Shown: positions 9,618-18,473 of the stretch, one piece after another
Numbering within the stretch: the first letter of the stretch is position 1
Layout of the letters: every line of letters starts with the position of its first letter
NCBI GenBank assembly: GCA_035626595.1
Contig: DASPNJ010000011.1
Span: forward strand, 41,770-105,769
DNA: 64,000 bases
Source: JAQGMV01 sp035626595
GTDB lineage: Bacteria; Pseudomonadota; Gammaproteobacteria; Burkholderiales; SG8-41
Reading direction: 5' to 3'
Notes under the pieces: generated by a model
Database searches by the model: none
The model's input: only the letters and a program-made list of their open reading frames with translations
What the model was told of the DNA's origin: nothing
Translations under genes and position numbers: made by a program

Positions 9618-10883
9618 TCACGACCCGAACTGCAGCGTTCTCCAGTCGCTCGCGCCGGCGACCTCACCGCCGGGGCTCACGGCCAGCACGCGCCAGCGCA
9701 GCGGTTTGCCGCCCGCACGCTCCTTGAGCCAGGGCGGTGCGCGGTAGGCGCCCACGCCCGGTTGCAACACCGCCGACAGGATCTCGCGGCCTTGTGCGTC
9801 CTGCACTTCGAGCCGGTAGAAGGCCGCCTGCTGCGTCTCGATCCAGCTGAAATCCACCGGCCGCTCGCCGAATATCGCGCTCTGGTCGAGCGGCAGGAAC
9901 AGATCGAGCTTGCCTCTTGCCGCTTCGATCGCGAGCTGGCGGCCCTCGCTGCCGACGTAGTAGCGCAGCGGCGGCAGCGGAAAACCGGCGACCGCACCGC
10001 TGTGAACGATGCCTTGTCCCGCGCCGGCGAGCGCGAGATTGGAATCCGCTTCCTTGTCGTTGCTCGCTTCCACGCGCAGCAGCACGTAATAGAGGCCCCC
10101 CGGATTGCTCGGCAGCTTCGAAGGATCCGGCCCCGGCAGCACGAAGCGGCCGGTTGGCGGCAGGAACACGTCGAAGCGCTCGAGCTGCCGATAGCGGCGC
10201 TGGAGTCCACGCTCGAACGCCGGCAGCGTCGCTTCGGTCAGCAGATCGCGTTGCGTCGGCGGATCCTCGCCCGGCATGACGATCTCCCACCGGCCCTTGA
10301 GCCGCCCGGTGCCGTTGTAATGGATCTCCGCGGCGAGCGGCGGCAGTTGCTCGTTCAATGCGACTTCGAGCACCGGCCGCTCCTTGGCGAACGCGATGCG
10401 CACGTCGAGCAGCGCGAAGGGCACGCGCGCGCCGCCGCCGGCCATGCGGCATGTCACGAACACGAACTCGCTCGCGCCCGTGGTGTTGTTGATGAAGCGC
10501 CGCACATAGAAGAAGTCCGAGTTCTGGCCGGTCTCCGCGGCCTGGTATGCACGGCGCGCGACCGACGGCGGTATCGTCATGATGTCGGTGAACGACGCCG
10601 CGTTGGGAGACAGCCGCGACTGGTCGAAGCGTATCGGCAACTGGCCGAAGATCGTGCCCGCGCGACAGCGGAAACCGGTGTCCGGCGCGGGAGCGGGCTC
10701 GATCTCGCCGCACCAGAACGCCTCCGCGGGGCGCTGATTCGCGAGCGCTCCGAACGTGATGAACACGGACGTCGGTCCATTCGAGTTCACGTTGACGCCG
10801 TTGGGGTCGCGGCTCACCGCACGCGTGTCGGGCGCCGTGAGTGCAAAGGCCGCGAGCGCGCCGAGTATGAGCAGGATTCTCAC
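9618..10883 (-). CDS. Exported partner of beta-barrel protein, unknown function
   Basis: A 421-residue exported protein. Its GTG start at 10883 overlaps the stop of the beta-barrel gene by four bases (GTGA), so the two are translationally coupled. The signal peptide is followed by NGVNVNSNGPTSVFITFG and EAFWCGEI, then FRCRAG. Two Cys pairs are possible (in FWCGEI/FRCRAG and later FVTCRM). The C-terminal 90 residues (DFSWIETQQAAFYRLEVQDA to WRTLQFGS) read like a fibronectin-III or Ig-like beta domain. No catalytic motif was seen. Function is unknown; coupling suggests assembly with the barrel. Confidence 0.8.
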   Translation of the reverse strand: MRILLILGALAAFALTAPDTRAVSRDPNGVNVNSNGPTSVFITFGALANQRPAEAFWCGEIEPAPAPDTGFRCRAGTIFGQLPIRFDQSRLSPNAASFTDIMTIPPSVARRAYQAAETGQNSDFFYVRRFINNTTGASEFVFVTCRMAGGGARVPFALLDVRIAFAKERPVLEVALNEQLPPLAAEIHYNGTGRLKGRWEIVMPGEDPPTQRDLLTEATLPAFERGLQRRYRQLERFDVFLPPTGRFVLPGPDPSKLPSNPGGLYYVLLRVEASNDKEADSNLALAGAGQGIVHSGAVAGFPLPPLRYYVGSEGRQLAIEAARGKLDLFLPLDQSAIFGERPVDFSWIETQQAAFYRLEVQDAQGREILSAVLQPGVGAYRAPPWLKERAGGKPLRWRVLAVSPGGEVAGASDWRTLQFGS

Positions 10884-12970
10884 CACAGGCTCACGCTCAC
10901 GCCGGTGCTGACGGTCCATAGATGCGTGCCGGCGTTGATTCCGATGGTGTCGTCGCGAACGAATCCGAGCTGATTCACGTAACGCACGTACCACTGCGCG
11001 GGCAGTGCGCGCCAGCCCGGAACAGGCACCTTGAAGCCGTAGGTCGCCTGCGCCTGGACGAGATCGCTGCGGCTCTCGACGAGATCGCCGCCTTCGTTGC
11101 CGCGCGTGAAGTTGAGCGTCGAACCGAGCGTCCAGCGCTCGGTCACGCGCCAGTTCGCGTTGAAGCCGATGCGTCTCGTGCGCAGCGTCTTCGCCGATTC
11201 GTACGTCTGTGCGCGGTCCATGCCGCCCTCGATGCTGAAGTCGAACGTGTCCCAGGGCTGGAGGCCGACGCTCAACACGTGTCCGAGATTCGCGAGGTCC
11301 GCCAACGCGCGGCCCGTCTGCCGGTTGTCCTGCTTCGAGTAGCCGACGCGGTAGCCCAGACGCCATTTCGGTCCGGCCCATTCGAAACCGGCATTGTGGT
11401 TGCCGCTCCACTGGTCCGGTACGTGGCTCAGCGCGAAGCCGCTGTTGATCGGCAGGCCGAGGCCGAACTGGTGCGTGCGGTCATACGAATAGGTCAGAGT
11501 CGGCAACCACGCCAGCGGACTGTCGCGGTATCCGAATACCGGATTGAGCGGCAGCGCGATGTTCGCCCCTTCGCGCGGCGTCTTCGTCTTGAGGATGCTC
11601 GGAACGTCGTCCAGGTTGTCGCGCGTGCGCGACTGGAAGTACTGGAACGCGACGTCGCCGAGCGTACCGGTGATGTCGTAATAGTTGACGAGGCGGTCCG
11701 CCTGCACGATCGCGGCGATGGTGCGGTATTGCGGGTCGATGCGCTCGTGCCGGAAATTGAGCGTCACGTTCACCTTGTGGCGGTCGGTAAGCGCGTAATC
11801 CTTGAACAGCGCGTACGCGGCGTCCAGATAGTGAGCGTCCTTGCGCTTGCGCGTCGTCGGCACCAGCGACTGACCCGCGGCGAGCAGCGGGTCGAACGGA
11901 TTGTCGAACGAGCTCTTCGCGTAGCCGGCGTCGATTCGCAGGCCGGGGATCGCCGTGCTCAGAATGCGCAGGCCGAAGCCACGGCTGTGCTCGGCGTCCG
12001 TGACGCTGCTCTGGTTGAAGTTCGACTGCGGGCTGCGGCGCCCGTCCAACATGCTGACTTCGACACGCAGCGCGCCCTGCCCCGGCATGAGCTCGTGGCC
12101 GTAGGTGAGGCCCCACAGCCGGTGGTTCGCTTCGCCGAGACCCGTGAAATTTTGAAAACCGACGATCTGTGTGGCGCTCATCGCGGTCAGCGCGAGATCG
12201 CTCCGTGCGCCGATGCGCGTGGCGAAGTTGATGCCGCGGCCCCCGTAGTTGCTGATGAGATGCCGGTGGTTGCCGTAGGAGAGATGGCCGAGGCCGACGC
12301 GGTGCAGTCCATACTGCAGATCGACGGCATAGCGCGAGAGGTCGGCCTTGTCGGCGGCCGAGCCCTCGTCGGCGAAACGCGGCGCTTCCTGCCGGTAAGT
12401 CGATCCGACACCCTGGAACTCGCTCTTGATGCCGACGCCGCTGATGAGGTGGTCCGTGTTGAATGCGGCCTGGAACGTGCCATCCTGGAACGTCTCGCGG
12501 GGCGGGCGGTTCGTAACGGGAGAATGTCCCTCGAAGACCTGGGCCTTGAGACCGATGGAGAGCTTGGGCTCGACGAGCGCGCGCTGCGGACCGCCTGGTG
12601 GTATCACGTTGAGCCGCACGCGTTGCAGCTCGCGCCAGCCCTCTTTGGGCGTCACGAGATACACGATCAGATCCGACTCGCCCGGCGGCAGGCGGAAAGG
12701 TCCGCGCCGCAGCGCAAGCCCGTTGACGCGGCGCTGGAAGAGATCGGTCACATCCGTCGAGGCGACGAAGACGGCCAGCCGGCCGTCGTTGGGCGTGAGC
12801 GGGCGATTGAAACGGATCTGAATCGGCTCTTCGGCCGAAACCGGATCGGGGTCTACGGTCGTCTGGACGCCGAAATCCTGAGCCGCCGCCATCGTGCTCA
12901 GCGCGAGCGCCACCGCAGCTGCGGCGCGGCGCGGCCTGAGGCCTGAAGGTGAATCTCCTCGGTACTGCAT
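10880..12970 (-). CDS. Outer-membrane beta-barrel protein with N-terminal Ig-like domain
   Basis: A predicted outer-membrane protein of 696 residues. A signal peptide (to about TMAAAQ) is followed by a beta-sandwich-like domain of about 100 residues (DPVSAEEPIQIRFNRPLTP and LPPGESDLIVYLVTP). Some 550 residues of alternating amphipathic strands with frequent Tyr/Phe/Trp girdles then run to a terminal Trp (VSVSLW), the usual BAM signal. ATG at 12970 gives the best signal peptide; an in-frame GTG at 13012 would add 14 residues but lacks a ribosome binding site. No TonB box or plug domain was seen. The substrate is unknown. Confidence 0.8.
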   Translation of the reverse strand: MQYRGDSPSGLRPRRAAAAVALALSTMAAAQDFGVQTTVDPDPVSAEEPIQIRFNRPLTPNDGRLAVFVASTDVTDLFQRRVNGLALRRGPFRLPPGESDLIVYLVTPKEGWRELQRVRLNVIPPGGPQRALVEPKLSIGLKAQVFEGHSPVTNRPPRETFQDGTFQAAFNTDHLISGVGIKSEFQGVGSTYRQEAPRFADEGSAADKADLSRYAVDLQYGLHRVGLGHLSYGNHRHLISNYGGRGINFATRIGARSDLALTAMSATQIVGFQNFTGLGEANHRLWGLTYGHELMPGQGALRVEVSMLDGRRSPQSNFNQSSVTDAEHSRGFGLRILSTAIPGLRIDAGYAKSSFDNPFDPLLAAGQSLVPTTRKRKDAHYLDAAYALFKDYALTDRHKVNVTLNFRHERIDPQYRTIAAIVQADRLVNYYDITGTLGDVAFQYFQSRTRDNLDDVPSILKTKTPREGANIALPLNPVFGYRDSPLAWLPTLTYSYDRTHQFGLGLPINSGFALSHVPDQWSGNHNAGFEWAGPKWRLGYRVGYSKQDNRQTGRALADLANLGHVLSVGLQPWDTFDFSIEGGMDRAQTYESAKTLRTRRIGFNANWRVTERWTLGSTLNFTRGNEGGDLVESRSDLVQAQATYGFKVPVPGWRALPAQWYVRYVNQLGFVRDDTIGINAGTHLWTVSTGVSVSLW

Positions 12971-13012
12971 CGGCGTCGCCGCTCGTTTCGGCGGCTCTCT
13001 CCCTTTTTGCAC

Positions 13013-13369
13013 TTATTTGATCCGGCCGACGCGGCCGGCGCTTCTGTTCGCTGCAGCTGACTTGATGTCGTTCGTGGCTTTGCGCGCGACCTCTACCGCC
13101 GCACGCGCCCAAAGCACCAGATTCGGCTGCTCGCAGCCCATCATCATGCGCAGATGCGCGAGGCAGTTGGCATCGGTCAAACGGCCGAATTCGCGGTACG
13201 CGACATCGCCGCGCGAACATTCCGGGCGCACGGCACGTCGGCATTGCGCGAGATTTCTCACTACGCTGCATGGTTGGCGCGCATCCTTGCAGCGCAGAGC
13301 AGATGGCGCCGGTGGGGCGCAGCCCACCGGGGCCATCCGAAGAAAAAACCGATCCGCCACCACCATCAT
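13013..13369 (-). CDS. Possible small cysteine-rich protein
   Basis: A 118-residue open frame ends at 13013, just upstream of the barrel gene on the same strand. It contains an evenly spaced set of cysteines (RCKDARQPCS, AQCRRAVRPECSRGD, ANCLAHLRMMMGCEQPN) that would suit an exported disulfide-bonded or metal-binding protein. No convincing signal peptide or ribosome binding site is seen. The N-terminal part overlaps a dispersed GGTGGG hairpin (13307-13334), so the true start may be further downstream. The coding status is uncertain; regular Cys spacing is the only argument. Confidence 0.3.
   Translation of the reverse strand: MMVVADRFFLRMAPVGCAPPAPSALRCKDARQPCSVVRNLAQCRRAVRPECSRGDVAYREFGRLTDANCLAHLRMMMGCEQPNLVLWARAAVEVARKATNDIKSAAANRSAGRVGRIK
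13307..13334. repeat. Single GGTGGG hairpin of the GGGTGCGC repeat family
   Basis: GGTGGGGCGCAGCCCACC forms a short near-perfect hairpin and matches the GGTGGGCC/GGCCCACC half of the family seen at 26966-27012 and 44672-44788. Confidence 0.45.
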
Positions 13370-13420
13370 CGCGCTCTGATGGGCCCAGGCATGTGGTCGA
13401 CTCCTTACGAAGGGGAACGG

Positions 13421-14101
13421 ATGGCGACTCGATCTGCAGCTCTTCAGCTTCCTTTCGCCATTGCGATGACGCTCGTCCTGCCGGCGCCGTCCGCATCGCA
13501 GGCCGGCGAGCCGATGCAGAAAGCGCCTGATGGGGCGATGCACGCACTGCCTGGTGGGGCGAAACAAACGATGCCAAGCGGAACGCTGCAGAAGAGTCCA
13601 GCGAGCGCGACGCCGGAGGCAAAGGCGTCAGTCAAGCAAACTGCGCCGACCTTCGTGCCCAAAACCGTGACCGCGGGCCAGCTCACGATGACCGGCACGC
13701 GGTTCCAGCCGAAGAGCGTAACCAGCGGCAATCTGACGGTGACCGGTACGCGCTTTCAGCCGAAGACGCTGACGAGTGCCGGGCTCACGATGACTGGAAC
13801 CCGCGAAGCACTGCCACCAAAATAACGAACAAAGGAACGGCGCCTGCGACGAACGTTCGCTGGGAAATTCTGACCACTGGCATGACCCGCTTCGGCTCGG
13901 TCAAGTCAGGGACCGTTGCGAGACTCGAGTCGGGCGCTGATTTCACCATCAACGAAAGCTGGACGCCTCCGGCATCCAACTGCAGCAGCAACGCGTGCAT
14001 CCAACTTTCATTTGCGCGTCAGCTCCGATCAGGCCGAGGCCGTCAACACGGTCGGCAAGAACAACGAGGTCGCGCTCAGAGAGGTGCGGCTGTACAAATG
14101 A
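13421..14101 (+). pseudogene. Exported tandem-repeat/CARDB-like protein with two compensating frameshifts
   Basis: The first part (13421-13825, 134 residues) starts at ATG with AGGGGA upstream. It has a signal peptide and ends in three 17-residue repeats of the form TAGQLTMTGTRFQP, then a premature TAA. One base shifted, the coding sense continues: KITNKGTAPATNVRWEILTT and FGSVKSGTVARLESGADFTI, to about 14012. It then returns to the original frame for RVSSDQAEAVNTVGKNNE and VALREVRLYK, stopping at 14101. The composite looks like a CARDB/Ig-like adhesion domain. The first shift lies at an AAAA run near 13820; the second needs one base removed near 14012. This could be real decay, sequence error or recoding. 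Confidence 0.6.
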
Positions 14102-14201
14102 GCTCGCAGCGGTGCGCAAGCTCAAGACCGGCACATCGCCGGTAGCGGCGAATCCGCAGTCCCAGTTCTCTTCGTCGCGACGTGGGCTGTCGCGCAGGCG
14201 C

Positions 14202-15026
14202 TTATTCGACCTGTGCGAGGAACTTTCGAGCCGCCGCGGCCGCCTCGCACGCGACCTCCGCCGGCGGCCGCGACCATAGCGCGGGATTCGGCGCTTCGTA
14301 GCTCAGATAGCCTTCGTAGCGCTTTTCCGCGAGCAGGGCGAAAACGTCGTTCCAGCGCACTCTGCCCTGGCCCGGCACGAGCCGGTCGGTCGGCCGCCGC
14401 TCGCTCGATGGCGGTCCGTGCGGCACGTCGCTGAACTGGAAGGTGAAGATCTCCTCCGGCGCGACATCCTCGAAGCCGCGCCCGCCGCCGCCGCTGCGCT
14501 CCAGGTGGTAGGCGTCGAGCAGGAGCCCCGCGCTCGGGTGTCCCGCCAGGGAGATCACTTCGCGTGCGACTTCCAGCCGGTTGATGACGTCGTGCGCGGA
14601 ATTGAACTCGAGCGCGATGCGCAGACCGTGTTTTGCGACCACTTCGCCGGCCGTGCGGAAATTCGCGGCCGCTTCTTTGATCGTACCCGTGTTCTGCCCC
14701 GGCGCGATCATGATCATGTCGCAGCCCAGCGCGCGCGCGTTGCGGCATGTTTGTTCCAGTACATCGAAGAGCCGCCGGCTTTCGTCGCCCTTCGCAAAAA
14801 TGAGCCCGTACTCCGTACCGAGCACCGCGACGTTCAGGCCGCTTTCGCGCACCAGCGCGATGACCTGCTCGTTCGTCTTGCCTTGGTCGAAGCAGCGCGT
14901 GAAGTCGATGCGCCGAAGCTCCACCGCGTTCCAGCCGCCTGCGCGCGCCGCTTGAAGCGCCTGCGCCAGCGGCGTGCTATCGAGAGACCACGTGTGAAGC
15001 GCGAGACGCTCGCTCATCGGGCTCAT
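14202..15026 (-). CDS. Sugar phosphate isomerase/epimerase family TIM barrel
   Basis: A 274-residue protein of the xylose-isomerase-like TIM-barrel superfamily (AP endonuclease 2 fold). Typical strands carry the expected acidic and histidine metal ligands: LALHTWSLD, GWNAVELRRIDF, CDMIMIAPG, GLRIALEFN, GLLLDAYHLERSGG, FTFQFSDVP and YEGYLSYEAPN. The probable metal ligands are the Glu in ALEFN, the Asp/His in DAYH and the terminal Glu in YEAPN. The substrate cannot be deduced. It is convergent with the disrupted CARDB-like gene and divergent from pabB across a GTGACG palindrome. Confidence 0.85.
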   Translation of the reverse strand: MSPMSERLALHTWSLDSTPLAQALQAARAGGWNAVELRRIDFTRCFDQGKTNEQVIALVRESGLNVAVLGTEYGLIFAKGDESRRLFDVLEQTCRNARALGCDMIMIAPGQNTGTIKEAAANFRTAGEVVAKHGLRIALEFNSAHDVINRLEVAREVISLAGHPSAGLLLDAYHLERSGGGGRGFEDVAPEEIFTFQFSDVPHGPPSSERRPTDRLVPGQGRVRWNDVFALLAEKRYEGYLSYEAPNPALWSRPPAEVACEAAAAARKFLAQVE

Positions 15027-15041
15027 GCCGGCTCCGTTGCT

Positions 15042-15158
15042 GGTGACGCGGTGTGAAGTGACGCCGTGACGCGGTGATGTTACTGTAAACCGTCAGCACG
15101 CCGTCACTGCGTCACGGCGTCACCGCGTCAGCGCATCATTTCGCACGCGTCACCGCGC
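15042..15158. repeat. GTGACGNN two-armed palindromic repeat (divergent gene start)
   Basis: GTGACG units on the left (15042-15077) face CGTCAC units on the right (15101-15152) around the short centre TGTTACTGTAAAC. The array fills the interval between the divergent isomerase gene and pabB and ends six bases before the pabB ATG. It must contain or border both promoters. A long hairpin is possible on either strand. Confidence 0.75.
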
Positions 15159-15160
15159 TC

Positions 15161-16549
15161 ATGAATCCGCCATTCCTCACCGAGCTGCCGTACCAGCCCG
15201 ACAGTGCGCCACTGTTTGAAGCGATCGCCGATCTGCCGTGGGCCGTGTTTCTCGACAGCGGCCTGCATCATCCGGGACAGTCGCGTTACGACATCCTCGC
15301 CGCGCAGCCGTACGTCCGCCTGGTGACGCGCGGCAATCTTACGGAGCTTCACGCCGACGGCGTCGAGCTCTCGCGCGAGGATCCGTTCGCGCTGCTGCGG
15401 CGTTTCGTCAACGCGGACCCGGCGCTCGCGACGGCGCTGCCGTTCAGCGGCGGCGCCATCGGCTATTTCGGGTACGATCTCGCGCGGCGCATCGAGCGCC
15501 TGCCGTCGCGCGCGCGGGACGTCGAGCGCATCCCGGAGATGGCGATCGGCATCTACGACTGGGCCGTCGTCGTCGATCATGCCGAGCGGCGCACCTGGCT
15601 CGCCGGCCAGGGCCGCGATCCCGAGACCGATATCCGCTGGAACGGTCTCGTCGAGCGGCTGAGCCGCCCCTGTGCCGAGCGTGCGCGCCAGGCGTTCAGG
15701 ATCTCTACGCCGGTCACGTCGAACTTCACGCGCGAGGCCTATGCGAACGCGTTCTCGCGCATCGAGCGGTATATCCGGGACGGCGACTGCTATCAGGTCA
15801 ATCTCGCGCAGCGCTTCAGCGCGCAGGCCGCGGGCGATCCGTGGCTCGCGTACCAGGCCTTGCGCGTCATCAATCCCGCGCCGTTCTCGGCGTACTTGAG
15901 CACACCGTACGTGCACGTGCTGTCGGCTTCGCCGGAGCGCTTTCTCAAAGTCGAGGGAGGCTGCGTGGAGACCAAGCCGATCAAGGGTACCCGGCCGCGC
16001 GCCGGTCACCCTCGGCTCGACGCCGAGCTCGTGGAGCGCCTGCGCGCGAGCGAAAAGGACCGCGCCGAGAACGTCATGATCGTGGATCTCCTGCGCAACG
16101 ATCTTTCGAAGAGTTGCAGGCTCGGTTCCGTGAAAGTGCCCCGGCTCTTCGACGTCGAGAGCTTCGCCACGGTCCATCACCTCGTGAGCACCGTCACGGG
16201 CGAGCTCGAGCCCGGGCGTGATGCGCTCGACCTCCTGCGCGGCGCGTTTCCGGGCGGCTCGATCACCGGCGCGCCCAAGCGGCGGGCGATGGAGATCATC
16301 GAGGAGCTCGAGCCCCATCGCCGCGGCGTCTACTGCGGCGCTATCGGCTACTTCGGCTACGACGGACGCATGGATCTCAACATCGCGATACGCACGATGC
16401 TGCTCTCTCGCGGTGAGATCCGCTTCTGGGCGGGCGGCGGCATCGTCGCCGACTCGAAAATGGAGGCGGAGTACCAGGAGACGTTCGACAAGGCCGCCGC
16501 GATGCTGAAGCTGCTGCAGCAGGCGTCCACCCGTCACGCGAGCGCCTGA
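15161..16549 (+). CDS. pabB: Aminodeoxychorismate synthase component I
   Basis: PabB converts chorismate plus ammonia to 4-amino-4-deoxychorismate, the first step of p-aminobenzoate synthesis for folate. The 462-residue protein has the ADC synthase/anthranilate synthase I fold. FSGGAIGYFGYDLARR lies in the N-terminal domain. The chorismate-binding half has the PabB-specific PIKGTRPR lysine motif, RAENVMIVDLLRNDL, GSITGAPKRRAMEII and the GGGIVADS loop. No C-terminal lyase (pabC) fusion is present, and no pabA is adjacent. The next gene starts on its last stop base (TGATG). Confidence 0.94.
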   Translation: MNPPFLTELPYQPDSAPLFEAIADLPWAVFLDSGLHHPGQSRYDILAAQPYVRLVTRGNLTELHADGVELSREDPFALLRRFVNADPALATALPFSGGAIGYFGYDLARRIERLPSRARDVERIPEMAIGIYDWAVVVDHAERRTWLAGQGRDPETDIRWNGLVERLSRPCAERARQAFRISTPVTSNFTREAYANAFSRIERYIRDGDCYQVNLAQRFSAQAAGDPWLAYQALRVINPAPFSAYLSTPYVHVLSASPERFLKVEGGCVETKPIKGTRPRAGHPRLDAELVERLRASEKDRAENVMIVDLLRNDLSKSCRLGSVKVPRLFDVESFATVHHLVSTVTGELEPGRDALDLLRGAFPGGSITGAPKRRAMEIIEELEPHRRGVYCGAIGYFGYDGRMDLNIAIRTMLLSRGEIRFWAGGGIVADSKMEAEYQETFDKAAAMLKLLQQASTRHASA

Positions 16550-17058
16550 TGCGGGCCGCGTTCGCAGCGCTCGCCGCGTCGCTGGCGGTCACGTCGGTGT
16601 CTGCCCTCGCACAGGCGGTGAAGGACGTCGACGTGCTCTGGGTCGGCACCTACAAGATTGCCGGGACGCGTCCCGTCGAAGATCCCACCGCGCCGACCGG
16701 CTACCGCTACGTATCGCAAGGCATCGAGCCGCTCCACGCGACGCAGCGCGTTCCGGCCGCAATCGGCACACGCTTCGGTGTCGCCTATGTGCTCAGGGGT
16801 GAGCCTGCGGGCGCCATCGTGCCGGTGCACGCGTTCTGGCGCTTTCCGCCTGCCGGCATCACCAATCCCGAAACACGAACGACGGTGTTCGAGTGGAAGA
16901 CGGGCGAGCTCCAGTGCCGGCTCGAGCAACAGCCGTTCTGCCTGATGGGCTATCCGCTGCAGCACCCGTGGGAGCTCGTGCCCGGACGCTGGACGCTCGA
17001 AGTCTGGGCCGCGGGCACGAAGGTCGTCGAGACGTTTTTCGACGTCTTCACCCCATAG
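16549..17058 (+). CDS. DUF3859 family exported protein
   Basis: A 169-residue protein with a signal peptide (MRAAFAALAASLAVTSVSALAQA). The mature beta-rich domain includes DVLWVGTYKI, FGVAYVLRGEPAGAIVPVHAFWRFP, TTVFEWKTGE and WTLEVWAAGTKVVETFFDV, which match the DUF3859 pattern as I know it. The function of the family is not established. The start overlaps the pabB stop by one base, so it is translated from the same message. It lies 13 bases upstream of the NDH-2 gene. Confidence 0.8.
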   Translation: MRAAFAALAASLAVTSVSALAQAVKDVDVLWVGTYKIAGTRPVEDPTAPTGYRYVSQGIEPLHATQRVPAAIGTRFGVAYVLRGEPAGAIVPVHAFWRFPPAGITNPETRTTVFEWKTGELQCRLEQQPFCLMGYPLQHPWELVPGRWTLEVWAAGTKVVETFFDVFTP

Positions 17059-17071
17059 CGAGGCAAGTAGG

Positions 17072-18388
17072 TTGGAGCCGCTCCATCGCATCGTGATCGT
17101 CGGCGGCGGCGCCGGCGGACTGGAGCTCGCCACGCGGCTCGGCGACCGGCTCGGCCCCAGGCAGCAGGCCCGCGTGACGCTCGTAGACTGTGCCCGCACG
17201 CATCTCTGGAAGCCGCTCCTGCACGAAGTCGCCGCGGGGAGCATGGACCTGTACGAGCACGACCTCGATTACCTCGCACAGGCGCGCTGGCACCACTTCG
17301 AGTTCCAGCTCGGCCGCATGGACGGGCTCGACCGCGAGCGGCGTGTCGTCCAGCTCGCGCCGACGGTGGACGAAACGAGCGGCGAAGAGCTGATCCCGCG
17401 CCGGGAGATCGGCTACGACACCCTCGTGATCGCGATCGGCAGCCGCACCAACGACTTCGGTACGCCCGGCGCGCGCGAGCACGCGATCAGCCTAGACACC
17501 CCCGAAGATGCCGAGCACTTTCACCGCAGGCTCGTGAATGCGTGCATCCGCGCGAACGCGCAGACGCAGCCGCTCGCAGAGAAGCAGCTTCACGTCGCGA
17601 TCATCGGCGGCGGCGCGACCGGCGTGGAGCTCGCGGCCGAGCTTCACAAGACGACGCGCGAGCTCGTTGCCTACGGCTTCGAGAAAATCGATCCGGAACG
17701 CGATATCAAGCTCACCATCATCGAAGCGGCGCCGCGCATCCTCACCGCGGTGCCCGAGCGGGTCGCGCTGGCGGCGCAGGAGCTCCTGCGCTCGCTTCAC
17801 GTTGAGGTGCTTACCGGCGAGCGCGTCATCGAGGTCTGCGCCGACGGCGTCATCATGGCGAGCGGACGCCGGCGCGCGGCCGAGCTCACGGTCTGGGCCG
17901 CAGGCATCAAGGCGCCGGATTTCCTGCAGGGGCTCGACGGCCTCGAGACGAACCGGCAGAACCAGCTCCTCGTGCACCAGACGCTGCAGACCACGCATGA
18001 CGCGAACGTGTTCGCGATGGGCGACTGTGCGTGCTGCCCGTGGCCGGGCCACGCGCCGTGCGTGCCGGCACGCGCGCAGGCCGCACATCAACAGGCGACG
18101 CACCTCGTGCGCAGCTTCCGGCAGCGGCTGCGCGGCAAGCCGCTGCAGCCTTATGTCTACCGCGACTTCGGGTCTCTCGTATCGCTCGGCGAGTACAGCA
18201 CCGTCGGCAATCTCATGGGCAAGCTCGTGGGCGGCTCGATCTTCGTCGAAGGCCTCTTTGCGCGCCTCATGTACATCTCGCTGTACCGGATGCATCTTTA
18301 TGCGCTACACGGTTTCGCGAAAGTCATGTTCGACGTGCTCGGGCGGCTCTTCGCGCGCCGGACCGAGCCGCGCGTGAAGCTGCACTAG
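17072..18388 (+). CDS. ndh: Type II NADH dehydrogenase-like FAD oxidoreductase
   Basis: A single-subunit flavoprotein expected to pass electrons from NADH to quinone without proton pumping. The 438-residue product begins at TTG 17072 with an AGGCAAGTAGG leader. It has the FAD Rossmann motif VIVGGGAGGLELA at the N-terminus, TLVDCARTHLWKPLLHEVAAG, the NAD motif IIGGGATGVELAAEL near 170-185 and the FAD-binding NVFAMGDCA. The C-terminal segment (LMYISLYRMHLYALHGFAKV) is the membrane-binding amphipathic region of bacterial Ndh. An active-site Cys pair typical of other disulfide reductases is absent, as expected. Confidence 0.9.
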   Translation: MEPLHRIVIVGGGAGGLELATRLGDRLGPRQQARVTLVDCARTHLWKPLLHEVAAGSMDLYEHDLDYLAQARWHHFEFQLGRMDGLDRERRVVQLAPTVDETSGEELIPRREIGYDTLVIAIGSRTNDFGTPGAREHAISLDTPEDAEHFHRRLVNACIRANAQTQPLAEKQLHVAIIGGGATGVELAAELHKTTRELVAYGFEKIDPERDIKLTIIEAAPRILTAVPERVALAAQELLRSLHVEVLTGERVIEVCADGVIMASGRRRAAELTVWAAGIKAPDFLQGLDGLETNRQNQLLVHQTLQTTHDANVFAMGDCACCPWPGHAPCVPARAQAAHQQATHLVRSFRQRLRGKPLQPYVYRDFGSLVSLGEYSTVGNLMGKLVGGSIFVEGLFARLMYISLYRMHLYALHGFAKVMFDVLGRLFARRTEPRVKLH

Positions 18389-18473
18389 ACTCCGGCCTTT
18401 CGCGTGCACGAGCTCGCGATGCCGGGCGTGCGGCTTGCAGGCCCCTTTTATCCACTGAATACCGGGACTTACC

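Noticed and set aside
10922..12946. A 674-codon open frame antisense to the beta-barrel gene
   Set aside because: No signal peptide or motifs; the barrel reading has a signal peptide, alternating strands and a terminal aromatic residue.
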